A stretch of DNA of 64,000 nucleotides from Oscillospiraceae bacterium. GTDB taxonomy: Bacteria > Bacillota > Clostridia > Oscillospirales > Acutalibacteraceae. Both the position numbers and the translations under genes were made by a program. Positions 9,191 through 18,676 of this stretch are shown here, one piece after another (position 1 is the stretch's first letter; each line of letters opens with the position of its first letter). The notes beneath the pieces were generated by a model. That model did not search any database. It saw only the letters and a program-made list of their open reading frames with translations, and had not been told where the DNA came from. Location of the stretch: NCBI GenBank assembly GCA_015066445.1, contig SVOK01000003.1, positions 1-64,000 on the forward strand, written 5' to 3'.

Positions 9191-10570
9191 ATGAAAAACA
9201 TCAAAATTACTGACATTACTTTATGCCGAAACAAAGCGCTCAGCTTTAAGGAGCGTATTGAAATTGCAAGACTTCTTGACCGACTTAATGTTGATACCAT
9301 AGAGATTCCACAAATTGATAATATTAAGAGTGATACTTTGCTTATCCGTACAATTTCTTCATTTGTTAAGGAGAGTAAATTATCTGTTTGCTGCGGATAT
9401 AATGCTGAGGGTGTTGAGCTTGCAGCAGCCGCTCTTAACAATACTAAAAATCCCGAAATCAGAGTAGAGCTCCCAATGAGCCCCGTAGGTATGGAGTATA
9501 CCTGCCATAAAAAGGCTCCTGCTATGATAGAGCTTATTAAGACATTGGTAACTTCAGCTAAGGAAAAATGCGAAAATGTTCAGTTCTGTGCAGTTGATGC
9601 TACCCGTGCAGAGGAGCAATTTTTGACAGAGGCTATTAATACTGCTATTGAAGCAGGTGCTAATTCTGTAACAGTTTGCGATACCACAGGCGAAATGTTG
9701 CCCGATGAATTTGCAAGGTTTGTTGAAAATATTAAGACTAATGTTAAGGAAACGGAATTTGCAGTTTCTATTGAGGATAAAAACGGTATGGCAACAGCGG
9801 CTTCCATCTTAGCTGTAAAGTCAGGTGCAGACGGCGTTAAAACTGCAGTTTCAGGCGGTGTTGCAAGCCTTGAAACCTTTGCGGGTCTTATCAAAAACTG
9901 CGGAAACACCTGCGGCTTCAGCTGTAATATCAAGTATACAGAAACAGGCAGAATTGTAAAGCAAATTGCAAGAATTACCGATTCTAATACCGCAACTGCC
10001 GCTCCTGCGGTGAGAAGCGAGGCTGAAAATGCTATTCATCTTGACAGTAATGATAGTGTTGAAGCTGTGGCTGTTGCAGTTCAGAGCCTTGGTTATGACC
10101 TTTCCGAAGATGATATTGCAAAGGTTTATGAGGAATTTGTCCACATTGCTTCTAAAAAGCGAGTTGGAGCTAAAGAGCTTGATGCTATTGTTGCGAGCAC
10201 CGCTTTGCAGGTTCCCCCCACATATAAACTTATAAGCTATGTAATAAACAACGGTAATATTATTTCTTCCTCTGCTCAACTGCGTCTTTCTAAGGGTGAC
10301 GAGGAGTTAGAGGGTATTTGCATCGGCGATGGTCCTGTTGATGCAGCTTTCAGGGCTATTGAGCAGATTATTGGAAGACATTATGAGCTTGATGATTTCC
10401 AGATTCAGACCGTTACCGAGGGTAGAGACTCTATGGGTTCTGCTTTGGTACGTCTTCGTGAGGGCGGTAAGCTCTATTCTGGCACAGGTATTTCTACCGA
10501 TATTTTAGGAGCCAGTATCCGTGCTTATATAAATGCACTTAATAAGATTGTTTACGAGGAGGCAAACTGA
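9191..10570 (+). CDS. 2-isopropylmalate synthase/HMGL-like protein with LeuA C-terminal (dimer/regulatory-type) domain; canonical metal and catalytic motifs absent
   Basis: HMGL-like TIM barrel followed by LeuA-dimer-type region (VPPTYKLISYVINNGN...AQLRL...GDGPVDAAFRAI...DALGAS-like IRAYINALNK); DTTLRDGEQ replaced by DITLCRNKA and HCHND replaced by SIEDK. Confidence 0.75.
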   Translation: MKNIKITDITLCRNKALSFKERIEIARLLDRLNVDTIEIPQIDNIKSDTLLIRTISSFVKESKLSVCCGYNAEGVELAAAALNNTKNPEIRVELPMSPVGMEYTCHKKAPAMIELIKTLVTSAKEKCENVQFCAVDATRAEEQFLTEAINTAIEAGANSVTVCDTTGEMLPDEFARFVENIKTNVKETEFAVSIEDKNGMATAASILAVKSGADGVKTAVSGGVASLETFAGLIKNCGNTCGFSCNIKYTETGRIVKQIARITDSNTATAAPAVRSEAENAIHLDSNDSVEAVAVAVQSLGYDLSEDDIAKVYEEFVHIASKKRVGAKELDAIVASTALQVPPTYKLISYVINNGNIISSSAQLRLSKGDEELEGICIGDGPVDAAFRAIEQIIGRHYELDDFQIQTVTEGRDSMGSALVRLREGGKLYSGTGISTDILGASIRAYINALNKIVYEEAN

Positions 10571-10571
10571 T

Positions 10572-13076
10572 ATGAAGCTGTCATTTTCTACTAAGGGTTG
10601 GCATAACAGCTCATTTGAGGATTTTTGCGCCATTGCTAAGGATTTAAAGTTTCAGGGAATAGAACTTCATAACATACATAACCGCCTTTTTACTGATAAG
10701 GACGGAGCTTTTCACGATTATACCGCCGCAGCAACGGTAAGAAAGCTTTATGAATTAAAGCTCAATATTCCCTGCATTGATTCTATATGTGACTGCGGTA
10801 AGACAAGCGAAAAGGAAGATACCATTACAGAAATTCGCACCTGTATCAGTATTGCTAAAAACCTTAAAATCCCCGCTGTAAGAGTGCGTGCAATAGGGGA
10901 CGGTGATACCGATGCTTCCTTTGCTTGTGCAGAAGATATAATCAGAACCTTGTTGCCTGAGGCTGAAAATGCCAATATTTCAATTCTGGTTGAGACTTCG
11001 GGTATTTTCTGTGATACTGCAAAGCTTTTGCAACTTCTTAACACCTTTGCTTGCGATAATCTGGCAGCTTTGTGGGATATGTATTCAACATATTTCATCG
11101 GTCATGAGGAAGCAGAGACCACCATTAAAAACTTAGGCGCTTATGTCCGCCATGTTCATATCAAAGATGCCGCTGAGGAAAACGGCGAGCTTAGCTTCTG
11201 CCTTATGGGCGAGGGTAAGCTTCCTATAGAAGAAATGATGCTGGCGCTTCGTTCTGTTAACTATGACGGTTTTGTATCTTTAGAATGGCACCCCGAATGG
11301 TGTGAAGAGCTTGACGATATGGAGATTATTTTCTCTCAGTTTGTGAGCTTTATGAAGCAGTTTGGAGATACCTCCAAAAATGAATCTGCTCTTTATTACA
11401 ACCGTGCTCATACAGGTAAATATGTCTGGGAAAAGGATTTGCTTATTGATGCTACTTTTTCAGATGTATTAGACCGTATGGTTGAGGAATTTCCTGACCA
11501 GTATGCCTTTAAATACACTACACTTGATTATACAAGAACTTATAGCGAATTCCGTGACGATGTGGATACCTTTGCACGCTCTCTTATAGCTCTTGGTGTA
11601 AAGGCAGGAACACATGTAGCTGTTTGGGCTTCAAATGTGCCTCAGTGGTATATTGCTTTCTGGGCAACTGTTAAAATAGGCGCAGTTTTGGTAACTGTTA
11701 ATACCGCTTATAAAATTCACGAAATAGAATATCTTTTAAGACAGTCGGATACACATACAATTATTATGACCGAGGGCGCTAAGGATATAGCTTACGGTGA
11801 AATTGTGGCAGAGCTTTGTCCTGAGCTTGAAACACTTAAGGCCGGCTCACCCTTACACGCAAAGCGTTTACCCTTCCTTAGAAATTGCATAACAGTTGGC
11901 TTTAAGCAAAAGGGTTGTCTTACTTGGGACGATGCTATTGACCGTGCCGCTCAGGTACCTGTAAGCGAGGTTTACAGAATGGCAGCTCAGGTTGATAAAG
12001 ACGATGTATGTAATATGCAGTATACTTCGGGTACAACGGGCTTCCCCAAGGGCGTTATGCTTACTCACTATAACGTTGTTAACAACGGTAAATATATAGG
12101 CGACCATATGGAGCTTTCAACTGCGGACAGAATGATGATTCAGGTGCCTATGTTCCACTGCTTCGGAATGGTGCTTTCTATGACAGCATCTATGACTCAC
12201 GGTGCTACAATGTATCCTATGCCATACTTCTCACCAAAGCCTTCCTTGGCTTGCGTTCATAATGAGCATATCACCGCCTTTAACGGTGTGCCTACTATGT
12301 TTATTGCTATGATGCAGCACGCTGATTTTGCTAAAACAGACTTTTCTTATATGCGTGTTGGAATTATGGCAGGTGCTAACTGTCCTGCTGACCTTATGAA
12401 AAAGGCAACTGAGGTTATGAATATGAAGGAAATCGTATCTGTTTACGGTCAGACCGAGGCTAGCCCCGGATGTACAATGAGCAGCTACTATGATTCCTTA
12501 GAGGTTCGTACAGAAACAGTAGGCTCTGCTTTTGCAAATGTTGAATGTAAAATTGTTGACCCTGAGACAGGTCTTGACTGTCCTGACGGTGTGAACGGTG
12601 AGTTTGTAGCAAGAGGCTATAATATTATGAAGGGCTATTATAAAATGCCTAAGGCCACAGCAGAGGCTATCGATAAGGACGGCTGGCTTCACACAGGCGA
12701 CCTTGCTTGCAGAGACGCTGACGGTAACTACCGCATTACAGGCAGACTTAAGGATATGATTATCAGAGGTGGAGAAAATATCTACCCAAAGGAAATAGAG
12801 GAATTTATTTATACCTGTCCTAAGGTTCGTGATGTTCAGGTTATCGGTGTTCCCGATGAGCAATACGGTGAGGAAATTATGGCTTGCATTATCCTTAAAA
12901 AGGGTGAGGAAATGACTGCCGACGAAATGAAGCAGTATATTGCGGCTCATATGGCTCGTCATAAGGTGCCACGCTATATTGATTTTGTAAACGAATTCCC
13001 GATGAATGCGGCAGGTAAAATTCTTAAATATAAAATGCGTGAGGATGCCGCAGAAAAGTTAGGACTGAAAAAGTAA
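10572..13076 (+). CDS. Fusion protein: N-terminal sugar-phosphate isomerase/epimerase-type TIM barrel + C-terminal AMP-dependent acyl-CoA synthetase
   Basis: N-term MKLSFSTKGWHNSSFEDFCAIAKDLKFQGIELH...VRHVHIKDA...VSLEWHPEW; C-term YTSGTTGFPKGVMLTH, YGQTEASPG, GWLHTGDLA, GRLKDMIIRGGENIYPKEIEEF; SD GAGGAGG before ATG 10572. Confidence 0.9.
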   Translation: MKLSFSTKGWHNSSFEDFCAIAKDLKFQGIELHNIHNRLFTDKDGAFHDYTAAATVRKLYELKLNIPCIDSICDCGKTSEKEDTITEIRTCISIAKNLKIPAVRVRAIGDGDTDASFACAEDIIRTLLPEAENANISILVETSGIFCDTAKLLQLLNTFACDNLAALWDMYSTYFIGHEEAETTIKNLGAYVRHVHIKDAAEENGELSFCLMGEGKLPIEEMMLALRSVNYDGFVSLEWHPEWCEELDDMEIIFSQFVSFMKQFGDTSKNESALYYNRAHTGKYVWEKDLLIDATFSDVLDRMVEEFPDQYAFKYTTLDYTRTYSEFRDDVDTFARSLIALGVKAGTHVAVWASNVPQWYIAFWATVKIGAVLVTVNTAYKIHEIEYLLRQSDTHTIIMTEGAKDIAYGEIVAELCPELETLKAGSPLHAKRLPFLRNCITVGFKQKGCLTWDDAIDRAAQVPVSEVYRMAAQVDKDDVCNMQYTSGTTGFPKGVMLTHYNVVNNGKYIGDHMELSTADRMMIQVPMFHCFGMVLSMTASMTHGATMYPMPYFSPKPSLACVHNEHITAFNGVPTMFIAMMQHADFAKTDFSYMRVGIMAGANCPADLMKKATEVMNMKEIVSVYGQTEASPGCTMSSYYDSLEVRTETVGSAFANVECKIVDPETGLDCPDGVNGEFVARGYNIMKGYYKMPKATAEAIDKDGWLHTGDLACRDADGNYRITGRLKDMIIRGGENIYPKEIEEFIYTCPKVRDVQVIGVPDEQYGEEIMACIILKKGEEMTADEMKQYIAAHMARHKVPRYIDFVNEFPMNAAGKILKYKMREDAAEKLGLKK

Positions 13077-13883
13077 ATGGTTAACGGTATTTATACAATA
13101 GATGCACATTGCCATATTTATCCCGAAAAAATAGCCGCAAAGGCCGTTGCAGGTACCGATAATTTTTACGGTGAAAATTCTGTTGGTAAAGGTACGGTTG
13201 AAGACCTTATTGAGCGAGGCGATAGGGCAGGGATAGACTGTTTTATTGTTCAGTCGGTGGCAACAACTCCCCGACAGGTGGCAAGTATAAATAATTTTAT
13301 AGCCACCTCGGTTGCGGCTAATCCTGAAAGGCTTGTGGGTCTCGGCACACTTCACCCTGAAAGCGAGGATATTAAGGGCGACATAGAGCAGATAATTGCT
13401 TTAGGTCTTAAAGGAGTAAAGCTTCACCCTGATATACAGGCATTTAAAATAGACGACTACAGATGCCTTAAAATTTATGAGCTTTGCGAAGAAAATGGAT
13501 TGCCGATCCTAATGCACACGGGCGATAACAGATATGATTATTCAAATCCTAACCGACTCTTACCCATTCTTGATATCTATAAAAATCTTACCGTAATAGG
13601 AGCTCATTTGGGTGGTTGGTCAATTTGGGAGGAAGCAGTTTCAAAGTATAAGGATTGTAAGAATTTTTATGTTGACTGTTCTTCAAGCTTTAATTATATT
13701 GACAAAGAAACGGCAAAGCGTATTATAAGAGCGTATGGTGCAGATAAGGTCCTGTTTGGAACGGATTACCCGATGTGGTCGCATAAGAGCGAGCTTGAAT
13801 ATTTTTTCTCGCTCGGACTTGACGAACAGGAAATTATGAGTATACTAAATATAAACGCAAAAAAACTTTTTAATTTGGAGTGA
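13077..13883 (+). CDS. Amidohydrolase family protein (amidohydrolase-2 type)
   Basis: IDAHCHIYPE, GLKGVKLHPDIQ, LPILMHTGDN, VIGAHLGG, KVLFGTDYPMW. Confidence 0.88.
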   Translation: MVNGIYTIDAHCHIYPEKIAAKAVAGTDNFYGENSVGKGTVEDLIERGDRAGIDCFIVQSVATTPRQVASINNFIATSVAANPERLVGLGTLHPESEDIKGDIEQIIALGLKGVKLHPDIQAFKIDDYRCLKIYELCEENGLPILMHTGDNRYDYSNPNRLLPILDIYKNLTVIGAHLGGWSIWEEAVSKYKDCKNFYVDCSSSFNYIDKETAKRIIRAYGADKVLFGTDYPMWSHKSELEYFFSLGLDEQEIMSILNINAKKLFNLE

Positions 13884-13888
13884 CCGAA

Positions 13889-15163
13889 ATGAAAATAGGT
13901 ACTAAATGTGTTCAGGGCGGCTATACACCCGGCAACGGCGATCCGAGACAAATCCCAATAATTCAGAGCACAACCTTTAAATATGCCACAAGTGAGGATA
14001 TGGGCAAGCTTTTTGACCTTGAAGCCAGCGGATATTTTTATTCACGCCTTCAGAATCCCACTTGTGATACTGTAGCAGCTAAAATTTGCGAGCTTGAGGG
14101 CGGTACTGCCGCAATGCTCACCTCGTCAGGTCAGGCAGCTTCGTTCTATTCAATTTTTAATATTGCTTCTTGCGGTGACCATATTGTTTCTTCTTCAACA
14201 ATTTACGGCGGAACATATAACCTTTTCGCTGTTACTATGAAGAGAATGGGTATTGAGTTTACCTTTGTATCACCCGACTGTACAGAGGAAGAGCTTAATG
14301 CTGCATTTAAGGAGAATACAAAGGCGGTATTTGGTGAGACTATTGCAAACCCTGCTCTTAATGTGCTTGATATTGAAAAGTTTGCAAATGCAGCTCACAG
14401 CCACGGTGTTCCCCTTATTATTGATAACACATTTGCTACACCCGTTAATTGCAGACCTTTTGAGTGGGGCGCAGATATTGTAACCCATTCCACCACTAAG
14501 TATATGGACGGTCACGGCTCGGGCGTTGGCGGTTGTATTGTTGATTCTGGTAAGTTTGACTGGACTAAGTATTCCGATAAATTTCCTGGACTCTGCACCC
14601 CTGATGACAGTTATCACGGTGTAACTTATACTGAGCGTTTCGGCCTCGAGGGCGCTTATATTACCAAGGCTACAGCACAGTTAATGCGTGACTTTGGCTC
14701 AATTCAGTCACCACAGAATGCTTTTCTCATTAATTTAGGTTTAGAGAGTCTCCATCTTAGAATGAAGAGACATTGTGAAAACGGTTTGGCTGTTGCCAAG
14801 GCTTTAGAGGCTGACAGCAGAGTATCCTGGGTAAATTACCCTGGTCTTGAGTCAAGTAGAGATTATGCTTTGGCTCAGAAGTATCTGCCAAACGGTAGCT
14901 GCGGTGTTGTAAGCTTTGGTGTTAAGGGTGGCAGAGCTGCTGCTGAGAAGTTTATGAAAAATCTCAAAATCGGAGCAATTGAAACCCATGTTGCTGATGC
15001 CCGTTCTTGCTGCTTGCACCCTGCAAGTGCAACTCATAGACAGATGAATGAGGATGAGCTTATTGCGGCAGGTATTTCAGGTGACCTTATCCGTTTCTCT
15101 TGCGGAATTGAGGATGCTGAGGACCTTATTGCTGATATTAAGCAAGCACTTGATAATATTTAA
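13889..15163 (+). CDS. O-acetylhomoserine aminocarboxypropyltransferase/sulfhydrylase, PLP-dependent Cys/Met metabolism enzyme
   Basis: [63 protein letters not shown]. Confidence 0.93.
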   Translation: MKIGTKCVQGGYTPGNGDPRQIPIIQSTTFKYATSEDMGKLFDLEASGYFYSRLQNPTCDTVAAKICELEGGTAAMLTSSGQAASFYSIFNIASCGDHIVSSSTIYGGTYNLFAVTMKRMGIEFTFVSPDCTEEELNAAFKENTKAVFGETIANPALNVLDIEKFANAAHSHGVPLIIDNTFATPVNCRPFEWGADIVTHSTTKYMDGHGSGVGGCIVDSGKFDWTKYSDKFPGLCTPDDSYHGVTYTERFGLEGAYITKATAQLMRDFGSIQSPQNAFLINLGLESLHLRMKRHCENGLAVAKALEADSRVSWVNYPGLESSRDYALAQKYLPNGSCGVVSFGVKGGRAAAEKFMKNLKIGAIETHVADARSCCLHPASATHRQMNEDELIAAGISGDLIRFSCGIEDAEDLIADIKQALDNI

Positions 15164-15172
15164 TTTCAAAAC

Positions 15173-15204
15173 AAAAACCTTCCTCTTGAAAAGGGAAGGT
15201 TTTT
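15173..15204 (+). terminator. Rho-independent terminator
   Basis: AAAAACCTTCC...GGAAGGTTTTT hairpin between the sulfhydrylase gene and metA. Confidence 0.75.
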
Positions 15205-15246
15205 ATGTTATTCTATAATAAAATTATATTAATCGGGGTACAGTTT

Positions 15247-16167
15247 ATGCCTATTAAAATTCCAAATGATTTACCCGCAGTAAAAACGCTTAACGACGAA
15301 AATATATTTGTTATGACCGAAACAAGGGCAATAACACAGGATATTCGTCCGCTTAAAATATTGCTTTTAAATTTAATGCCTAAAAAAATTGAGACCGAAA
15401 CTCAGCTTTCCCGCTTACTAGGTAACTCACCGTTGCAGGTGGATTTAGAGCTTATTCATACTAAAAGTCATAAGTCTAAAAACACTTCTGCAGAGCATCT
15501 TTTAGCCTTTTATAAAACCTTTGACGATGTTAAAGACCGTACCTTTGACGGTATGATTATCACAGGTGCCCCTGTTGAACAGATGGAATTTGAAGAGGTT
15601 GAGTATTGGGAAGAGCTTTGCGAAATTATGGAATGGACCAAAACTCACGTGCACAGCACTTTCCATATTTGTTGGGGCGCTCAGGCAGGGCTTTATTACC
15701 ATTTCGGTATAAATAAAAAACCGTTAGATAAAAAGATGTTCGGAGTATTCCCGCATAAGGTGGATTATAAAAAATCCATTCTTTTCAGGGGGTTCGACGA
15801 TGTATTTATGGTGCCTCATTCAAGACACACCACAGTTGATGTTGACGATGTTAAAAAGATTAAGAATTTAAAAGTTCTTTCAACCTCTAAGGAAGCAGGT
15901 CTTTACGCTGTATCAACAAAGAACGGAAAGCAGATTTTTATTACTGGTCATTCTGAATATGATGCAGATACTCTTATGAATGAATATTTAAGAGATGTTT
16001 CACAGGGGCTTCCTATCGAAATGCCTAAAAATTATTTCAAGGATAATGACCCAAAAAAAGGCCCCGTTGTTTCTTGGCGTTCACACGCAAATCTGCTTTA
16101 TTCAAATTGGCTTAACTATTTTGTTTACCAGACAACGCCTTACGATATTGAAAAAATCAAAAAATAA
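15247..16167 (+). CDS. metA: Homoserine O-acetyl/succinyltransferase (MetA family)
   Basis: [97 protein letters not shown]. Confidence 0.96.
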   Translation: MPIKIPNDLPAVKTLNDENIFVMTETRAITQDIRPLKILLLNLMPKKIETETQLSRLLGNSPLQVDLELIHTKSHKSKNTSAEHLLAFYKTFDDVKDRTFDGMIITGAPVEQMEFEEVEYWEELCEIMEWTKTHVHSTFHICWGAQAGLYYHFGINKKPLDKKMFGVFPHKVDYKKSILFRGFDDVFMVPHSRHTTVDVDDVKKIKNLKVLSTSKEAGLYAVSTKNGKQIFITGHSEYDADTLMNEYLRDVSQGLPIEMPKNYFKDNDPKKGPVVSWRSHANLLYSNWLNYFVYQTTPYDIEKIKK

Positions 16168-16175
16168 TAATTCTT

Positions 16176-16206
16176 AAAAGCTTCGGCAAATGCGCTGAAG
16201 CTTTTT
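16176..16206 (+). terminator. Terminator after metA
   Basis: AAAAGCTTCGGC-AAAT-GCGCTGAAGCTTTTT. Confidence 0.65.
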
Positions 16207-16230
16207 GGATTTTGGAATAACTAAGTAAAA

Positions 16231-16267
16231 AAGCAAAAAAGTCCGATTAAATCGGACTTTTTTGCTT
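16231..16267. terminator. Bidirectional terminator between metA and a convergent small ORF
   Basis: Perfect 18-bp inverted repeat AAGCAAAAAAGTCCGATT-A-AATCGGACTTTTTTGCTT with T-runs on both strands. Confidence 0.85.
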
Positions 16268-16280
16268 TTTGCCTTATGGA

Positions 16281-16418
16281 TTAGCAACCGCAGTTATTGT
16301 CGCAACCACAGCCACAACCGTTGTTGTAGGAACCATTGTTGCCGCAACCGCCACAGCAGAAGATGATGAGGATAAGGATTATAATCCAAGAGCAATTATT
16401 ACCACCAAAGTTACACAT
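16281..16418 (-). CDS. 45-aa Cys/Gly-rich small protein with one hydrophobic segment
   Basis: Minus-strand ORF MCNFGGNNCSWIIILILIIFCCGGCGNNGSYNNGCGCGCDNNCGC*, preceded by AAAGGAGG; followed by terminator 16231-16267; absent from supplied ORF track. Confidence 0.8.
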   Translation of the reverse strand: MCNFGGNNCSWIIILILIIFCCGGCGNNGSYNNGCGCGCDNNCGC

Positions 16419-16605
16419 TTAAGAAAACCTCCTTTTTTGTTTTCATCACATACTATGCAAAAAACAGAAAGGGTGTTACAGAAAATTGATTTTTAAAAAA
16501 AGCTCTATTAGTATAATTGATATATACCGCAGCAAATTTAATCTATTTGACTGTCGGGGTAGAAACCAAGAAATTATCCAAAGTATAGGCGTGATAAAAA
16601 AAGAA

Positions 16606-16655
16606 CTTGACTTTTCCTGACTTTCGTGTATAATAAAAGTCAGGGAAAGTCAAAA
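16606..16655 (+). promoter_or_regulatory. ctsR promoter with two inverted CtsR-like operators
   Basis: TTGACT (16607-16612), 16 bp, TATAAT (16629-16634); CtsR-like heptad repeats TTGACTTTTCCTGACTT upstream and AAGTCAGGGAAAGTCAAA downstream of the -10. Confidence 0.82.
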
Positions 16656-16670
16656 AAGAGGTGCTTAAAA

Positions 16671-17123
16671 ATGAGAATGAGTGATTTAATAACAAGGGAA
16701 ATAATAAGAATGCTTAATGAATCCGAGGAGAATACCGCCGAAATTCAGCGTAACGAATTTGCAGGGCTTATAGGCTGTGCGCCAAGTCAGATTAATTATG
16801 TGCTTTCGTCCAGATTTACTCCTGAGCACGGTTATATTATCGAAAGCAGGAGAGGCGGCGGGGGATATATCAGAATTAAAAGAGTTATGCTTAATTCCTC
16901 GTCGGCTTTTATGCACATAATAAATTCAATTGGGGATAGTATAGATTCTATGAGCACCAGAATTGTAATAGAAAACTGTCTTGAGGCAGGACTTATTTCG
17001 TCAGAAATTGCCCGTATTATGGCGGCGGCAGTATCTAATTCTGTTATGCAAACAGTGCCGCCGATGCTTAAAGATAATTTAAGGGCCACCATACTAAAGC
17101 AGATGCTTTTGACCCAAATCTAA
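16671..17123 (+). CDS. ctsR: CtsR family transcriptional repressor
   Basis: MSDLITREIIRMLNESEENTAEIQRNEFAGLIGCAPSQINYVLSSRFTPEHGYIIESRRGGGGYIRI; followed by mcsA-mcsB-clpC. Confidence 0.95.
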   Translation: MRMSDLITREIIRMLNESEENTAEIQRNEFAGLIGCAPSQINYVLSSRFTPEHGYIIESRRGGGGYIRIKRVMLNSSSAFMHIINSIGDSIDSMSTRIVIENCLEAGLISSEIARIMAAAVSNSVMQTVPPMLKDNLRATILKQMLLTQI

Positions 17124-17136
17124 AGGAGTGATTTAT

Positions 17137-17634
17137 ATGCTGTGTGAAAAATGCGGAAAAAATAATGCTACTACACATATCCGCTCGGTAGTTAACGGAG
17201 TTGTGAAGGAGCTTAATCTATGTAGCCATTGTGCGGCATTAGAAGGATATACAGGTATATCTCATAACAGTCTTGCAGGTATGTTAGCTTCAATGCTCGG
17301 TGATGTTACAGAGCACAGAACAATTGCGGAAAAGGTTAAATGCCCTGTTTGCGGAGCTGATTTTCATACTATTGCTGAAAGCGGCAAGGTTGGTTGCGCA
17401 GAGTGCTATAAAACCTTCAGAAAAGAGCTGTTGCCTTATCTTAAAAGGGTACATGGAAGCACTCATCATGCAGGAAAGGTGCCTAACAGCGCACCGCTTG
17501 CGGTAGTGCCACAAAAGGAAACCGTTGAAGATTTGAGGTTTGAGCTTAACCGTCTTGTTAGTGAGGAAAAATACGAACAAGCGGCAGTTATAAGAGATAA
17601 AATTAAGAAAATGGAGGCGGAAAATAATGAGTAG
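17137..17634 (+). CDS. mcsA: McsA, activator of protein arginine kinase (Cys clusters + UVR motif)
   Basis: CEKCGKNNAT, NLCSHCA, CPVCGADF, GCAECYKTF, UVR-like RFELNRLVSEEKYEQAAVIRDKIKKME. Confidence 0.93.
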   Translation: MLCEKCGKNNATTHIRSVVNGVVKELNLCSHCAALEGYTGISHNSLAGMLASMLGDVTEHRTIAEKVKCPVCGADFHTIAESGKVGCAECYKTFRKELLPYLKRVHGSTHHAGKVPNSAPLAVVPQKETVEDLRFELNRLVSEEKYEQAAVIRDKIKKMEAENNE

Positions 17635-18640
17635 TTGGTATAATAACCGAGAGACTCAAAGCGATGTTGTTTTAAGCACAAGAGTCCGTCTTGCCAGAAA
17701 TCTTGAGGGTATTCCTTTTCCGTCAAGAATGACTGATACCCAAAAGCAGGAGTTAAAGGAAAAGGTTAAGCAGGCTATTGCTGACAGTAATACTCCCTTT
17801 TCTAAAACTCTCAAATATATTGATATGCAGACCATTCCTCAGAACGAGATAAACGCTATGGTTGAGCGTCACGTGATAAGTCCCGAATTTGCAAAGAATA
17901 CAGACGGTAGGGCTATCATACTTTCAGGTGACGAAAGCATAAGTATTATGATAGGTGAGGAGGACCATATACGAATTCAGGTTATATTGGGCGGTTTTCA
18001 GCTTGAAGAGGCTTATGATATTGCAGAGAGAATTGACACTCTTCTTTATAGCAAGCTGCATTTTGCCTTTGATTCGGAATTAGGTTTTTTAACCGAATGT
18101 CCCACAAATCTTGGAACAGGTCTCAGAGCATCGCTTATGCTTCATTTGCCTGTTATTGAATCAAGAGGCGAGATCGCCGCTCTTGGAGATACTGTGAGTA
18201 AAATTGGCTTTACTGTACGAGGAATGTATGGTGAGGGCTCAAAGGCAGTAGCATCTATTTATCAGGTTTCAAATCAGATAACCTTGGGCATAAGCGAGAA
18301 AAATGCTATTGATAATCTTAAAATAATAGCAACCCAGTTAATCGAAAAGGAACGCTCTGCTGCAAAGGAGCTTGATTCTTTGAAGCTTGAGGATATGACC
18401 TACAGAGCCTTAGGAACACTTAAATACTCCAGAATAATTACAAGTGAGGAAGCTATGAAATTACTTTCACGGATTAAATTAGGGCAGAGTGTGGGCATAC
18501 TTAAAGAGAATATTAATCCGGTTGAACTGTTAATAAACTGTCAGCCGTATATGCTTATGCGAAAATATGGCGAAATGGAGCCTTACGAAAGAGATATTTC
18601 AAGAGCAGAATATTTAAGAGAAGCATTAAAAGATTATTGA
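17627..18640 (+). CDS. mcsB: Protein arginine kinase
   Basis: VVLSTRVRLARNLEGIPFP, GDESISIMIGEEDHIRIQ, FLTECPTNLGTGLRASLMLHLP. Confidence 0.95.
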   Translation: MSSWYNNRETQSDVVLSTRVRLARNLEGIPFPSRMTDTQKQELKEKVKQAIADSNTPFSKTLKYIDMQTIPQNEINAMVERHVISPEFAKNTDGRAIILSGDESISIMIGEEDHIRIQVILGGFQLEEAYDIAERIDTLLYSKLHFAFDSELGFLTECPTNLGTGLRASLMLHLPVIESRGEIAALGDTVSKIGFTVRGMYGEGSKAVASIYQVSNQITLGISEKNAIDNLKIIATQLIEKERSAAKELDSLKLEDMTYRALGTLKYSRIITSEEAMKLLSRIKLGQSVGILKENINPVELLINCQPYMLMRKYGEMEPYERDISRAEYLREALKDY

Positions 18641-18676
18641 CACGGCATTAAATCGCCGTGAGGGAGGTAAAACAAT

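Noticed and set aside
12498-12962. 154-aa minus ORF inside the acyl-CoA-synthetase fusion
   Set aside because: Antisense to conserved AMP-binding motifs; no SD or homology recognised
16269-16496. Plus-strand ORF MPYGLATAVIVATTATTVVVG...
   Set aside because: Low-complexity antisense image of the minus-strand Cys-rich ORF, which has the better SD, terminator and composition
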